Source: Cylindrodendrum hubeiense
Taxonomy: Eukaryota > Ascomycota > Sordariomycetes > Hypocreales > Nectriaceae
Assembly: GCA_014621425.1 (NCBI GenBank)
Contig: JAANBB010000334.1
Location: 1-45,800, forward strand
Direction of reading: 5' to 3'
DNA length: 45,800 bases
The notes beneath the pieces were generated by a model. It made no database searches and had not been told where the DNA came from. It worked only from the letters and a program-made list of their open reading frames with translations. The translations under genes and the position numbers were made by a program. Shown here one piece after another: positions 34,072 through 44,942 of the stretch. How positions within the stretch are numbered: the stretch's first letter is position 1; every line of letters begins with the position of its first letter.

Positions 34072-34093
34072 ACCTAAGATACCTATCTTAGGT
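34072..34093. repeat. Perfect palindrome with 10-bp arms
   Basis: ACCTAAGATA (34072-34081), a CC spacer, and TATCTTAGGT (34084-34093) are exact reverse complements. A GGTAGGTACC tail follows. The arms share the CTAAGA core with the inner stem of the 33615-33722 inverted repeat. Confidence 0.8.
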
Positions 34094-34625
34094 AGGTACC
34101 CAGTAGATTGCAAGTTGCAAGTTGCCTGCCAGACCGTCTGCCACCCCGTCTGCCACCCACCCCCTAGCCGCTACCTGCGCGCCTGCTGGGTGTCCCTGGG
34201 GCTGGTGCTACGTCCTTCGTGGGTAGGCAGGTGGCCACTAAGAGCACCACCCACAACCCCGCTAGCATAACCCGTCCCCGGTTTTCTTTGGAGGGTCCGG
34301 CGCCTCAAAACCCCAAGTATCTCGTCTGTCCCGTGTCCCGAGTCGCCAGAGGGAGCAGTACCATCTCCAACGCCCCGTCCCCCCCAGGATTTCTGGTAGC
34401 CAGCAACATTCCTCGCCTCGCCGCCTGGCCCAAGCACTTCTCCCGCATCCAACTACTCATCATCCTACGCCGGATTGACCTCTATCTGCAGCAGAACCCC
34501 GTGCATGGACGGCAATTGAGGGGCCACATCAACTCCTTCACACGCCTCGTGTGCTCCAACCTTGACGACCTCGCCTGCGCACCGAGCCACGAAGCCACGG
34601 CCACGGAGCCACCACAGTCGAAACC

Positions 34626-37600
34626 ATGTCGCATCAGGAGAAAGCCGCCTCGCCGCCGCCCCAGGCCGCCGCCCAGAAGCAACTGCAGCAGAGCCAGAAA
34701 GACATGGAAGAAAGGAGACTCTCGTCCAGCACGACCAGCACGTCCAGCACAGAGTCGAGCGACGATGTGGTAGGTCAAGCTCATGCCTTATGCCCCCCTC
34801 ACCATTGCAGTCACACCACAGACTGCACCGCCCTGGAATCTCACCCATGCTAACCAAGTAGACCACCGAGCACGATGCATTCGAAGACGCCGTCGACGCA
34901 TCTCCCATCGATAAATCCCCCGCGCGTTCGCTCACCGCGAGATCTGCTTCCGTCTCCAAGCCGCAATCGCCAACCCCCGATGAGCCCCTGGACTCACCCC
35001 TTGAACCAGCCTCAAGTAAGGCACACGACCCGAAAGACCCCAAGGGCAGCAAGGACGACAAGGTCGACGACCAGGAATCTGTCGACTCGACCGACGACGA
35101 AAGCAGCGACGAAAGCAGTGACGAAAGCATCGACGAGAAACCCGCTGTGCCGCGAAAGTCGTCCGCTTCCCATCGCATTTCTAATACATCCAACCTCGAT
35201 AACGTTAGCCTCGACGATGAAGCTCCGTCCCCACCGCTTCCCATAGGTACGTTGCACCACTGAGACATCTTCCCTGAATGTACCAGTCACTGACAGTGAC
35301 GCAGATCCAAAGAGTCCTGAAGAAAAGCAGCCCCTTCCTAAGACGATATCGCTACACAGCATCACAAACTCCCTCCCTTCTATGCCATGGTCCCCACACC
35401 CCGAGTCGCCCTCGAAAAGCCCTGTCCCACCATCTGCCGCCATCGCGCCTCCTCCTCCGCCTCCATCTCAACCTCCGCCACCGACTCGGAAGCTCACCAG
35501 CCCTTTCTCCTGGCTCTCTAGAAACTCCTCAAGCAAGGAGAAGGAACCTCTCCCTCCCCTACCCACACAGACGACGAACCGACGAAACACGGCTAGCTCG
35601 ATTGCCACGCTCATGAGCAACCCTGAGATGATGCTGAGCAAGCTGGAGGAAGAGAAGGGAGGCAGCTCGGCCTCCATCGATGGAACACACCGAATGAGTC
35701 TTCGCGACAGGTTCAAGCAACTTCGATTGCAGCAAGAAGCTGCCCTCGCTGCGACCGGAGAAAGCGAGAGCATTGAAGGAGCTACTAATGTGACCGGCCT
35801 CGGCCTCATTACAACTGGAGAGGAGCTTTCCGCTGGCGAGAAGCCCCTGCCATCACCAGTCCCAAATCCTATTTCTGGCCTGGCGCCAGGAACCATGTCA
35901 GGCGTGAATGCAGGTCCCTCCGCCATCTCGGAGACCCAGGTCGACTGGGATCTTTGGCAGTCAGTCGTCTATGAGGGTCCGGCTGCTGTGGCCCGAACAA
36001 GCGCAGAAGAGTTAAATAGGGCCATCGCAACTGGTATTCCCAGTGCAATCAGAGGAGTAATCTGGCAGGTTTTGACGAACTGCAAGAACGAGGACCTGGA
36101 ACTGGTTTATAAAGATTTGATATCCCGAGGAACCGATAAGAGCAAAGACCGGCATAGCAACGGCACTACCGCTAGTTCGTTGAGCAATGGGAACCTCAGC
36201 GTTCAAAGTGGCGATGCCATTACATCCTCAGCCTCTTCCCTCAACTCGGACAACTCGGGACCGAACGGTGTGCCGTCGCCAAACACTGAAAAGAGTTCGG
36301 AGGCCATATTGAAAGCCCAGGCTGCCGCTGCAGCGGACCGAAAGCGAAAGGAGAAGGAGGACGCTGCTAATCTGCAGAAGCTTGAAAAGATCATTCGCCG
36401 TGACCTTGGTGCTCGCACCAGCTACTCTAAGTATGCGGCTTCGGCTGGCCTCCAAGAAGGATTGTTTGGCGTTTGTAAGGCGTATGCCCTCTTTGACGAA
36501 GGCGTTGGATACGCTCAGGGCATGAACTTCTTGATCATGCCGCTGCTATTCAATGTAAGTGGTATTCCGACAACGTCGACGATACGTTCATGCTGACGAC
36601 TTTTTACAGATGCCCGAACAGGAAGCATTCTGTCTCCTCGTGCGATTAATGAACCACTACAAGCTGCGAGACCTGTTCATTCAGGATATGCCTGGACTGC
36701 ATATGCACCTCTATCTATTTGAGCGTCTTTTGGAGGATTACGAGCCAGCGTTATACTGCCACCTCCATCGACGAGGCATTTCCCCTCACCTTTATGCCAC
36801 CCAGTGGTTCCTGACACTCTTCGCCTACCGATTCCCTCTTCAACTAGTACTCCGCATCTACGACTTGATTCTCTCCGAAGGCCTCTCAGCTATCCTGCGA
36901 TTTGGAATTGTTCTCATGCAAAAGAACGCGTCCACTCTCCTTGGTCTCTCTGACATGCAGCAGCTCACCACCTACTTAAAAGATAAGCTCTTTGACGTCT
37001 ACATCGACAAGGACCCAAGCCACGGTAGCCTTCTTGAGAACGGCTTCTTTGGCAGCTCGAGCTCTAACATGGACAAGGAGGTCTACCGGGCAGACCAGCT
37101 CGTCAAGGATGCTTGCGAGGTCAAGGTGACGCCCGAGATGTTGAAGGCGTACACTGCGGAATGGGAAGAGAAGACTAGAGCGGAGAAGGACCGGGAAAAC
37201 GAGGTTCAGGAGCTCCGAGCTGCGAACCAAAATTTCGCCATCAGAGTCCGGAGGATGGAAGAGAGGGTTGAAGTCTGCGACCGCGAGCAAGCCGATCTCG
37301 CTACGGAACTTGTTCGTACCAAGGTTGAGAATGAAGAGCTCAGAGATGAGAATGATGGCATGAAGGGTCAGATCCGGGAGTTGCGAATCGTCATTGAGAA
37401 GCAGCCCGAGGAGATCGAAGAGAGCTGGAAGCTTGAACGTGACGACCTGATGAAGCGCAACCTCCATGTTCATGAAGAGAACCAAAAGCTGGAGAAGGAA
37501 CTATCCGAGTTGGAGGAGGAGCTGGTTGCAACCAAGATGAGTTATGCAGAGGTAAATGACCCGAACCCCCGTCATCACAAGCTACATACTAACACCCGTA

Positions 37601-37668
37601 TGCAGATCAATTCTCAGCATGAGACGCTCAACCGAAAGTGGACCGACCTCAAACGCCAGTTCGTTTAA
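34626..37668 (+). CDS. GYP5: TBC-domain Rab GTPase-activating protein, Gyp5-like
   Basis: Five exons: 34626-34769, 34862-35246, 35305-36554, 36610-37551 and 37606-37668; phases close, 927 residues. The N-terminal ~300 residues are Ser/Asp/Pro-rich and probably disordered, with a repeated SSDES-type acidic-serine stretch. The TBC domain begins near residue 390 (ATGIPSAIRGVIWQVL). It carries the arginine finger in IIRRDLGART and the glutamine finger in GYAQGMNFL, the dual-finger pair that accelerates Rab GTP hydrolysis. A ~90-residue Ser/Asn-rich insert splits the first part of the domain. After the domain, about residues 760-900 are a highly charged coiled coil. TBC plus C-terminal coiled coil matches yeast Gyp5/Gyl1 (ER-Golgi and exocytic Rabs) and animal EVI5; the exact Rab target is inferred. 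The final 54-nt intron has a textbook ACTAAC branch site. Confidence 0.9.
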
Positions 37669-38243
37669 GCACCTCCCCACAAGGACTTGGTTGGTGACGT
37701 GGTCCTCGTCTCTTCTCGGCGGACCAATCTTCATGTACAAATCTTACGTCTCTTCTCCGATTCCGCATTTTCTTCAGACGGAGTTTTGCCTGCATGGGCG
37801 GCGCAGCATTCGCTGGCTGAGGTGAGCCGCTCACAATGTGGCAATGATGGGAACTGGGGAAGGTCATGGCGGCATGTTTTTGATATCCCACAAAACACAC
37901 GAGTTCCCATAGACTTTGGCATGGAGTGATGCTGCATGTAGGCGTTCCTGTTTTTTATTCCAGTGGTGGGAAGCAAAACTTTTGTATTGTTTAGTAGTAC
38001 CCAGGCGGGCAACAGGAAACGGTAAAAAAGCACCTCCATAGATATGGCTAGAGACCCAATTATCACGACTAAAAGAGAAAGGACCTTGATTATGAATTCA
38101 ATTCATCGCAAGAAATTTTTTCATTCCCTATGGACCCGATCCGATGCTCATGTGAAGCTCTTCATGCCCTGAAATACCAAGACAGCGAGAAATCCTTAAC
38201 ACCATACCGAGGGCGGACACTCTTTCACCCAAGTAGAACCACT
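37669..38243. other. Convergent 3' flanks of TBC and RPS8 genes
   Basis: This 575-bp gap separates the converging TBC gene and RPS8. Small open frames lack support. It becomes AT-rich toward RPS8, consistent with 3' UTRs. Confidence 0.45.
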
Positions 38244-38930
38244 CTACTTGTGGGCAATCTTGCGCTGGTAGAAAGCCAGCTCCTCACCCTCGAGGATGTA
38301 ACCGTCACAGCGGCCGGACTGGCCGGGACGGCTGGAGACGACGGCGAAAAGACGACCAGCCTCGAACTGCTTCTCGAGAGCGCTGTCGACCTTTCCGCTG
38401 ACGGAGAAGCGCTCGGCCTGCTTCTTCTCAACAGCGTTGCTCTTCTTCACCTCCTCCTCGACCTTGCCCTCCTTGACGGCCTGAGCCTTCTGGCGTCTTC
38501 GGCCAAGGGCCTGGCCGTAGTGGGCCTCGTACCACTGTCGGAAGGGAGCGGCATCGATCTGGATGACGGCGCTCTTGGTGAGGGTGTTGGTTCGGACCAA
38601 CTCGTTGTTGGAAGGGTGGTAAGAGACACCGATGACACGGGTCTTGCGGGTGGTACCCTCGGAGCCCCAGGCGAAGTTACCGGACTCGAGACGGAGGGCA
38701 CGGTACTTGTGGTTACCGCCACGGGTTCGGACGGTGTGGACACGCTTGGCACCAATACGGGTGTTGGCACCCTGGCGGCCAGCCTCGAAAGCGCGCTTCT
38801 TCCCTGTTGTGAAAGGTCAGAACGTATGTCCAGAGGACGATACGGGCTTTCGGAATTATTACGCACTGTAGTAGGCGCGCTTGGCACCGGTAGCGGATCG
38901 CTTGTGGCGGGAATCACGAGAGATACCCAT
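38244..38930 (-). CDS. RPS8: 40S ribosomal protein S8
   Basis: Two exons, 38930-38867 and 38803-38244, with a 63-nt intron after the first base of codon 22; 207 residues, as expected for eukaryotic S8e. The start MGISRDSRHKRSATGAKRAY is the family signature. Further landmarks are GRQGANTRIG, VRTRGGNHKYRALRLESGNF, RTNTLTKSAVIQIDAAPF, and the late GRCDGYILEGEELAFYQRK before the basic end. S8 is a small-subunit protein assembled early in the nucleolus. A strong acceptor (polypyrimidine then CACAG) ends only 11 nt before the ATG, and a GTTAGT donor lies at 39124, so a 183-nt 5'-UTR intron (39124-38942) is likely. Strong C-ending codon bias fits high expression. Confidence 0.96.
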
Positions 38931-39855
38931 GACTGCGGTTTCTGTGAGAAGGAAAAGTGTCCAAGTGGTTAGTGAATGATTCTTCAAGGCGACGCCGCAA
39001 GGCGAAGACGGGAAGAGAAGGGGAGACGAGGAGGAGACAACTCAACCAGCTGGAAATCAATATCGGCAGTAGTCGATATCGTTGATCAGAGTGTTGAGTC
39101 GTCTTCTCGTGGGCTGGTACTAACCTGATGATGTTGACGGTCACCAGGCAATCGAATTGGCGAATGTGGGAGGAATGAACTTTTTGGCGGAACGAGCGTG
39201 GAGATCTGAATTGCATACGAAATTGTGGTTGTGGGCTGCGGGTTTCGCTAGCCCGAGGTACGTACCGCCACGGCACAACGGAAGGTGAATATTCCGAGCA
39301 ACCCTCCCTGTCACGTGAAAAGGGTCTGCCTCCACTGCCAAGACTTTAGAGTTCGTTCACTCCACATCCATCACGTGCCCACTGTAGATAGCCTTGATAG
39401 CCCAGGTACGTACCTCCGTACCCCTGTGAAGCTGCTCTGCAACACCTCGCGCACTCACAATACCACGGTATCATGTCCGTTAGGTTGTGAACCAGTCTTG
39501 ATTGCTCTGTCTCTTGGCTTTGTTGAATATGGAACTCAAATTTATACCTCCGTGTTGTACATAATGATAAGAACTTTTTATTCCTTTTTGTTTCTAGCTA
39601 TCCTACACGCATGTGCATCTGGCAACTCTCCTGAGCTAGCTTGGTATCGAGGTCATAAGTCATGAACTCTCTAATGCTATGCCCTCTTTTTCTGAATTGG
39701 GGCAACCCTTCGCTCAAAAACCCTCGGGCTGTCGAAATCGCTCCGTCAAGCCCTTACTTTCTGCTGTCGAAATCTGATTCCATGCACCTCCTGAAAATAG
39801 CCAACCAAAACATTTCTCACACTCGTATCGCTTGCCCAGTCCCCAAGCCCAAATC
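38931..39855. promoter_or_regulatory. RPS8 5' leader/promoter and downstream region of the orphan gene
   Basis: The first ~190 bp hold the inferred RPS8 5'-UTR intron (38942-39124). Two copies of the palindrome GGTACGTACC lie at 39257-39266 and 39405-39414, upstream of RPS8. From about 39480 to 39855 the DNA is AT-richer and probably the 3' flank of the minus-strand orphan gene. No other gene is supported. Confidence 0.5.
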
Positions 39856-42171
39856 TCATTTATCCCCTTGATCTTTATCCTCCTCCTGGGACTCCCCTTG
39901 GGAACCGTCAATGTGCTTGATGATTAGTTGGAGTGGAACTGGGAGCTCGTCTTGGTGGAGTTCAACAACCGGTGTGATGGTGTAGGCCTCGGAGTCCGCG
40001 GTCACGGGAATGATCTCGCGTGCTCCCAGTTTCACTGCCTTCTTCTCCCAGCGAATCGATCCATCTGGATTGTATGCCTGGTCACGATCCTCACCAGAAA
40101 ACCTCGTCGCAATCATGTTGAGTCGTGGCAGAGGAAAGTAGCGGCCATAACGACTGGCGCGCTTGTCACCTTCTTCCTTCAGTTCTGCCAGGGATGGCCA
40201 ATCAACCCGAAACTCGTCTTCAGTCGGCAATTCCTTGTTAAAGCAATGTACTGCGGAAAAGACTGGCGACAACTTGTCTCGGAGCTGCTTTCCTCCTAGG
40301 AGATTGACCAGCGATTGGACCTTCTTACCCTTCTGAGTTGAGAGGGTTTTGCCATTAACCTTAGCGAGTCGTTTGTCCATCTCCTGGATGAGCTTTAGTT
40401 TCTCAGACTCAGCTGTTTCAAGTTTGAAAGCCGTTAACTCTGCTGGGCTTTGCGGAACAAATGGCGACTTGTCGGCACCCATGTAATGTAGATTAATTAG
40501 CATCTTCTGGAACGCTGCTCTTTCCTTAGTCTCCTGGCTCATCCATCTCTTTGACTGGGACCACCCCCCACTCTCGGCCGGACTGGGTACTGAAGGCGGT
40601 TGAGGAAGTGTGATGGATCCTTGGGTAACTCGCCGCTGTGATGCTGGGGCCTTGGGAGCATTCATTGGTGGACCGCAGAGGGGAATGGGAGGTGAATATT
40701 CCACAGAGGGTGGTGTATTGTGCAAATAATACTGATCCTTGGGAATGGGAGATTCGAGTTGACTAGTCTTAAGATCCTTGACACTTACGATCGATCTCAC
40801 CTGGTCACATTGACTCGTCTGACCAGTCTCCAACCCGAGAGTCTTTTTGAAGGCTTCTTCACCCTCAAACTTCTGTTGCAAGTGTTGCCGAAATACTTGC
40901 TCATTGTCATTGGTACCATTTGGCTCCTTGTGCTCACCGGCGGCTTTGACTCTTGTCATCTTCAGGGTTATACGAGATTGGCAACTCTGGTCCCCTTGGT
41001 TATCGATCACTTGATATTTCGGTGGGGGTCTTCTTGGACTGGAAGATTTCGCACGATATTTTGACTTCAAGACTTCCACTTGGGTCGTATAACCAGCGGT
41101 CGATGCTGACCGAGGAATCCCAGGTTGATTGACCGTCAGCTGACTCTGCTTGTAGTCCATTGATCGACGCTTGACTTGGGATGACGCCCGGGAGCCTTTG
41201 GTGCGGTGAGAGGCCCCACGTGAGCTTGCCCTTGACTGGATCTGAAGCTGGGGTCCTGGGGTACTTGTGTCTTGCAATTGCTGTGGCCAAGATGCTAGGT
41301 GTTGAGCAGGAGGCACTGGCCAGGTCTGGATTGGCTGAGTAAACGCCGGCTGCCACGCAACGGGAGGCATTGTCACATAGACAGCGGGATATGGTGCATA
41401 CTGTTGTGGATAGTAGTAGACAGGAACGGGTGCCACTGGTGCTGGTGTGATGACATTGGGATACCATTGCGGTTGGGGAAGGGGTAGGGACTGTTGGAGG
41501 ACGTCGTTCTGAGGGGGGAGCGGCTCAGTTGAGTAAGTCACCAACGCTGAATCCGGTTGAACTGGCATCTCATGATCTGGCCTAGGCGTAGGCGGCATGT
41601 GATGAGTCACTGGCACCAACGCCATGCTCTCGGACTTTGGTACACAAGGAGGTGGCAGGGATAGAGGCTCGGGACCCTTGCACTGCTTTTGCGTGGCGTG
41701 AGGCGATTCCGGAAGTGCGTGGACCACAAATCCGGGTAGTCCTGGGCTGAGCACTTCTGAATCATCCTTCCCGACTGTAGTACAGCGCACTGTTGTATGT
41801 TCAGGCTTGTCGGATACGGGAGAGCCCGCAGCTTCGGGACTTGGCACGACCGTTGTGTTGTTGATTTCCTCATTTTCGGTGCTGAGTTTCTGAGCCTTTC
41901 TTTTCTTGCGGTTTTTCATGCAGGATGATTGTCTTGAATGACCAGATAAAGGAATGGGATGTGGATTTGAAGTGGATAGAGAAGGGAACATGGCGTCGTA
42001 GTTGTCTGGGTCTAGAGCATCAGGCTTGACAGGCCTGACGTTTTCCTTCCTCCTCCATGACCTGGGACAAGTGGGGATTCGTCGGTGCTTCTCTGCGTGG
42101 TGATTGTCATCGCCTATGCTGGGCTCGGGTGATGATGGACCCGGCGTGAAAGTCGCCGCACATGGGTTCAT
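39856..42171 (-). CDS. Conserved-looking hypothetical protein, 771 residues
   Basis: Single exon. The open frame extends upstream to 42309, but the first ATG is at 42171 (MNPCAATFTPGPSSPEPSIG), which gives 771 residues. I do not recognise a named domain. Residues about 1-90 are polar and end in a basic Lys/Arg patch (KNRKKRKAQK, a possible nuclear signal). Residues about 200-330 are Pro/Gln/Tyr-rich (for example VPVYYYPQQYAPYP). A Ser/Arg-rich stretch follows (SRASSRGASHRTKGSRASS). The C-terminal 250 residues look folded: KRWMSQETKERAAFQKMLIN, then a helical region, RYGRYFPLPRLNMIATRFSG and YNPDGSIRWEKKAVKLG. The end is charged (EEDKDQGDK). Composition would suit an RNA-associated or nuclear scaffold protein, but this is only a guess. 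Absence of introns is unusual for a gene this long here. Confidence 0.82.
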   Translation of the reverse strand: MNPCAATFTPGPSSPEPSIGDDNHHAEKHRRIPTCPRSWRRKENVRPVKPDALDPDNYDAMFPSLSTSNPHPIPLSGHSRQSSCMKNRKKRKAQKLSTENEEINNTTVVPSPEAAGSPVSDKPEHTTVRCTTVGKDDSEVLSPGLPGFVVHALPESPHATQKQCKGPEPLSLPPPCVPKSESMALVPVTHHMPPTPRPDHEMPVQPDSALVTYSTEPLPPQNDVLQQSLPLPQPQWYPNVITPAPVAPVPVYYYPQQYAPYPAVYVTMPPVAWQPAFTQPIQTWPVPPAQHLASWPQQLQDTSTPGPQLQIQSRASSRGASHRTKGSRASSQVKRRSMDYKQSQLTVNQPGIPRSASTAGYTTQVEVLKSKYRAKSSSPRRPPPKYQVIDNQGDQSCQSRITLKMTRVKAAGEHKEPNGTNDNEQVFRQHLQQKFEGEEAFKKTLGLETGQTSQCDQVRSIVSVKDLKTSQLESPIPKDQYYLHNTPPSVEYSPPIPLCGPPMNAPKAPASQRRVTQGSITLPQPPSVPSPAESGGWSQSKRWMSQETKERAAFQKMLINLHYMGADKSPFVPQSPAELTAFKLETAESEKLKLIQEMDKRLAKVNGKTLSTQKGKKVQSLVNLLGGKQLRDKLSPVFSAVHCFNKELPTEDEFRVDWPSLAELKEEGDKRASRYGRYFPLPRLNMIATRFSGEDRDQAYNPDGSIRWEKKAVKLGAREIIPVTADSEAYTITPVVELHQDELPVPLQLIIKHIDGSQGESQEEDKDQGDK

Positions 42172-43883
42172 CGTGCTCGTGAAGGGTTGAGAATGCCATA
42201 TGAGTAGGATGGAGATAAAGAAGGGAGAAGGGCGTGCTGTTGTATGCGAGCGTGAATAATGAAATACACGCACACTGAGATGAATGTGTAGTTGAGCAAA
42301 AGAGCACAAGAACGAAGTACGGCGCGGCTAGGGCCGGTGACGTGTGTTTTGTTTGGGGGATGTTGGTTTAGGGGTCGGTTCTGTAGGTTCTCTCGAGATG
42401 TTCACGCGAACGGTGGTTGCCAGGATGGCGGGTCGGTGCCTGGCATCAGCACACCAAGCACGACGAGGCTGGGGAATAATCAGCAATGTTGAGCGAAGTC
42501 ACTTGAATGACTTACTATTGTACCAAAAAACTCAAGCCAAACTTGATGTGTCGAGCAAGGCTGAGCAGCTGGCTTCAGAACCAGTGACAAGAGGTGTGCC
42601 GATGTTGGTGACGTCGTCGGCCAAGAAGCGAGACCAAAACTTAGGCTTCATGCGGAAAGGAATAGGTAAGCGTGACAGGAAAGGCTTTGATTTCAAATGC
42701 GAAAAAGAAAATGGGAGAGGATGACTTAGGCAGAGAGATGGCGAATTGGCATTGAATCGGGGCCGCCAGCTGGTTATCACCTGGCAGGCTAGCAGGCGAA
42801 ATGAGTTAGCAACTGCCAGCGGACGACCAAATGAACAGCTGCAATGTGAGCATGCAGAAATAGAAGTCCGTGTTCTCTATAGTAACGAAGCAAAAGTACC
42901 ATATATAGCCGAGTATTTGTTCTCTTGGCCTCGACTCTCGACCAGATTCAACGCATTGTGCTGGGGGATAGGAACGCACGCTGCGCCGTGTAGTGCCTGA
43001 GTGACCTTGCAATCAATGCTGCTCTGAAAAATCGGGTAACGCTCTGTGAATGGGTGCGTGAATAGCTCAGAATAACTTGCACTGGCATCTTGCACGGCCG
43101 TGAATCAACCATCACCACGCAGTATTCTCCGTCGATAATTCGACTCATATTGTCGGTTTTCTTGGTGGCGTCTATCAATAGGCATTGTGAGAGGAAGGGG
43201 GGAGAAAAGTGGTTGTGCTCTCCCAAAGTAAGCAGGGTGAATGATATTGTGCCTATTGCATGGCTGCCAAATAGTAAGTGCTGATCACATGCAAATCCAT
43301 AGAAATGAGTACTTGTTCTACTTAGCTGCGAATAGTGTTCCGTGTGATGTATTAAATAAAAAACGCGAGCGACAGTAGCGGATACATGTGGATTTTCTAC
43401 AATTCTCACAAACTAGCAGAAGCATTGTCTTTGCTCTCTATTAAGTATTAGTGGGCGGCTCACGATCGAGGTAGAATGTGCATAGACAACCGTGAAAATC
43501 ACATGCATGCACCAACTCAACAGCAGGAGGGGGGCTCTAATGCCGAAAGAAAAAAAGAAAAAGAAACCGCATCCAGCTAGAGAGAGAGACTGAAAGTCAA
43601 TGCATGAGAAGACAATATTCAATCAAGACGAAATATTTCCTCAAGGCCTGTCAAAAACAAATCTATCGGTCGACTTTGAACCAATCCGGACCTGCATTGT
43701 CCCAACAAAGTCAATGTCGGTTCCCCCACGCTGCTGCCCCACAACCCGCCGAGGTCTTGGCGCGCTCTCCAATTTAGATTATTCGTCCCTCTGGTCTCTA
43801 CTCCAGCTCCGAGTATCCTCAACACCGCGATAGCACCCCTTGTAACCACCACATCGTCCGTCTCACCTTAGCCACCGCCCAAG
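42172..43883. promoter_or_regulatory. Divergent intergenic region between orphan gene and TSC13
   Basis: This 1.7-kb gap lies upstream of both genes. Open frames such as 42344-42724 (plus) and 42948-43409 (minus) lack homology and coding bias. A purine-rich tract with repeated GAAAAAG-like sequence lies near 43540-43570. The last 100 bp before 43884 are C-rich, as in other leaders here. No gene is called. Confidence 0.45.
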
Positions 43884-44942
43884 ATGGCCGCGACGACCCT
43901 CAAGCTCACCAACCGCTGTACGCTCCTGCTGCCAATTGCCCCGTGGGAAGCCCTGGAAACTGACTCCCCGCAGCACCGAAGCAGCCCATCAAGAAGCTGC
44001 CCGCGTCGATCGAGCTCGGCCCCGACGCCACCGTCGAGGATGTCAAGAAGATAATTGCCAAGGAGGCCAGGATTGGCGACTTCAACCGAGTCGGCCTCTA
44101 CGACCCGTCCACCAAGAAGACGCTCAAGAACCGCAAGGCCCGCGTTGTCGATGAGGAGGGCGTTTCTTCCGCCGGCGAAGTCCTCGTCAAGGACCTTGGT
44201 AGGCCACCCCAGCTCCCCCAACTCCCCCGCTTCCCTTCCCAACGGCGAATATTGTCAGATTCTAACTATTCCCATAGGCCTCCAGATTAGCTGGAGGACC
44301 GTCTTCGTCATCGAGTACCTCGGCCCTATCCTCATCCACCTCGCCGTCGTCGCCGCCCGCCCCTACCTGTACAAGAACGCCGAGGGCGACATGTCGCAGA
44401 CCCAGTGGCTCACATTGGGCATGATCGTGCTGCACTTTGTCAAGCGCGAATTCGAGACTCTCTTCGTCCACAAGTTCTCCGCCAACACCATGCCCTTCTC
44501 CAACGTCTTCAAGAACAGCTTCTTCTACTGGGCCATCTCCGGCGCCCTGTGCGCTTACTTCATCTACAGCCCTACATCTCTTGCTGCCCAGGCCGACATC
44601 CCCGTTGTCGATGCCATTGGCGCCGCGCTGTACCTGTTCAGCGAGACCGGCAACGGCCTCGTCCACCGATATCTCTCGACGCTGCGCTCTACCGGTGGCA
44701 CTGAGCGCAAGATCCCTGTGGGCTACGGCTTTGGCCTCGTGACCTGCCCCAACTACATGTTCGAGATCCTGTCGTGGGTCAGCATCATCCTCGTCAGCCG
44801 TGACTGGACCGTCGCTCTCTTCATCGCCATCGGTGGCGCCCAGATGTTCCAGTGGGCCACTGGCAAGGAGCGCGCCTACCGCAAGGAGTTTGGCGACAGC
44901 TACAAGAAGAAGCGATTCGTCATTCTTCCCGGTCTCCTATAG
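43884..44942 (+). CDS. TSC13: Very-long-chain enoyl-CoA reductase
   Basis: Three exons: 43884-43917, 43974-44198 and 44278-44942; phases close, 307 residues, matching fungal Tsc13. The enzyme performs the last step of each elongation cycle, reducing trans-2-enoyl-CoA with NADPH at the ER, feeding sphingolipids and very-long-chain fatty acids. The N-terminal ~85 residues resemble the ubiquitin-like domain of the family (VEDVKKIIAKEARIG). Several hydrophobic segments follow: TVFVIEYLGPILIHLAVVAA, a pair around SFFYWAISGALCAYFIY, and SWVSIILVSRDWTVALFIAI. HFVKREFETLFVHKFS and VTCPNYMFEILSW contain the conserved Lys and Tyr regions of the steroid 5-alpha-reductase-like active site. The end EFGDSYKKKRFVILPGLL is typical, with a basic patch near the C-terminus. 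Confidence 0.95.

Larger units (their letters stand above)
30415..34625. other. 4.2-kb gene-poor, repeat-containing intergenic region
   Basis: This is the longest non-coding interval in the window, between the divergent TOM1-family and TBC genes. Open frames exist (for example 30719-31288 and 32610-33167 on plus), but none shows a domain, sensible composition or closing exon structure. About 31740-32350 is AT-richer. From 33150 onward come minisatellites, an inverted repeat, a TTAGACC triplet and a palindrome, listed separately. The last few hundred bases before 34626 are C-rich and likely include the TBC gene's promoter and 5' UTR. Confidence 0.5.

Noticed and set aside
34465..35268. 267-codon minus-strand frame over the 5' part of the TBC gene.
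   Set aside because: It overlaps exons that close in phase on the other strand; Ser/Leu-rich by composition.
38130..38972. 280-codon plus-strand frame across RPS8.
   Set aside because: Antisense shadow of a highly codon-biased ribosomal-protein gene.
42948..43409. 153-codon minus-strand frame upstream of TSC13.
   Set aside because: No homology or splice-consistent extension; several equally long frames overlap it.
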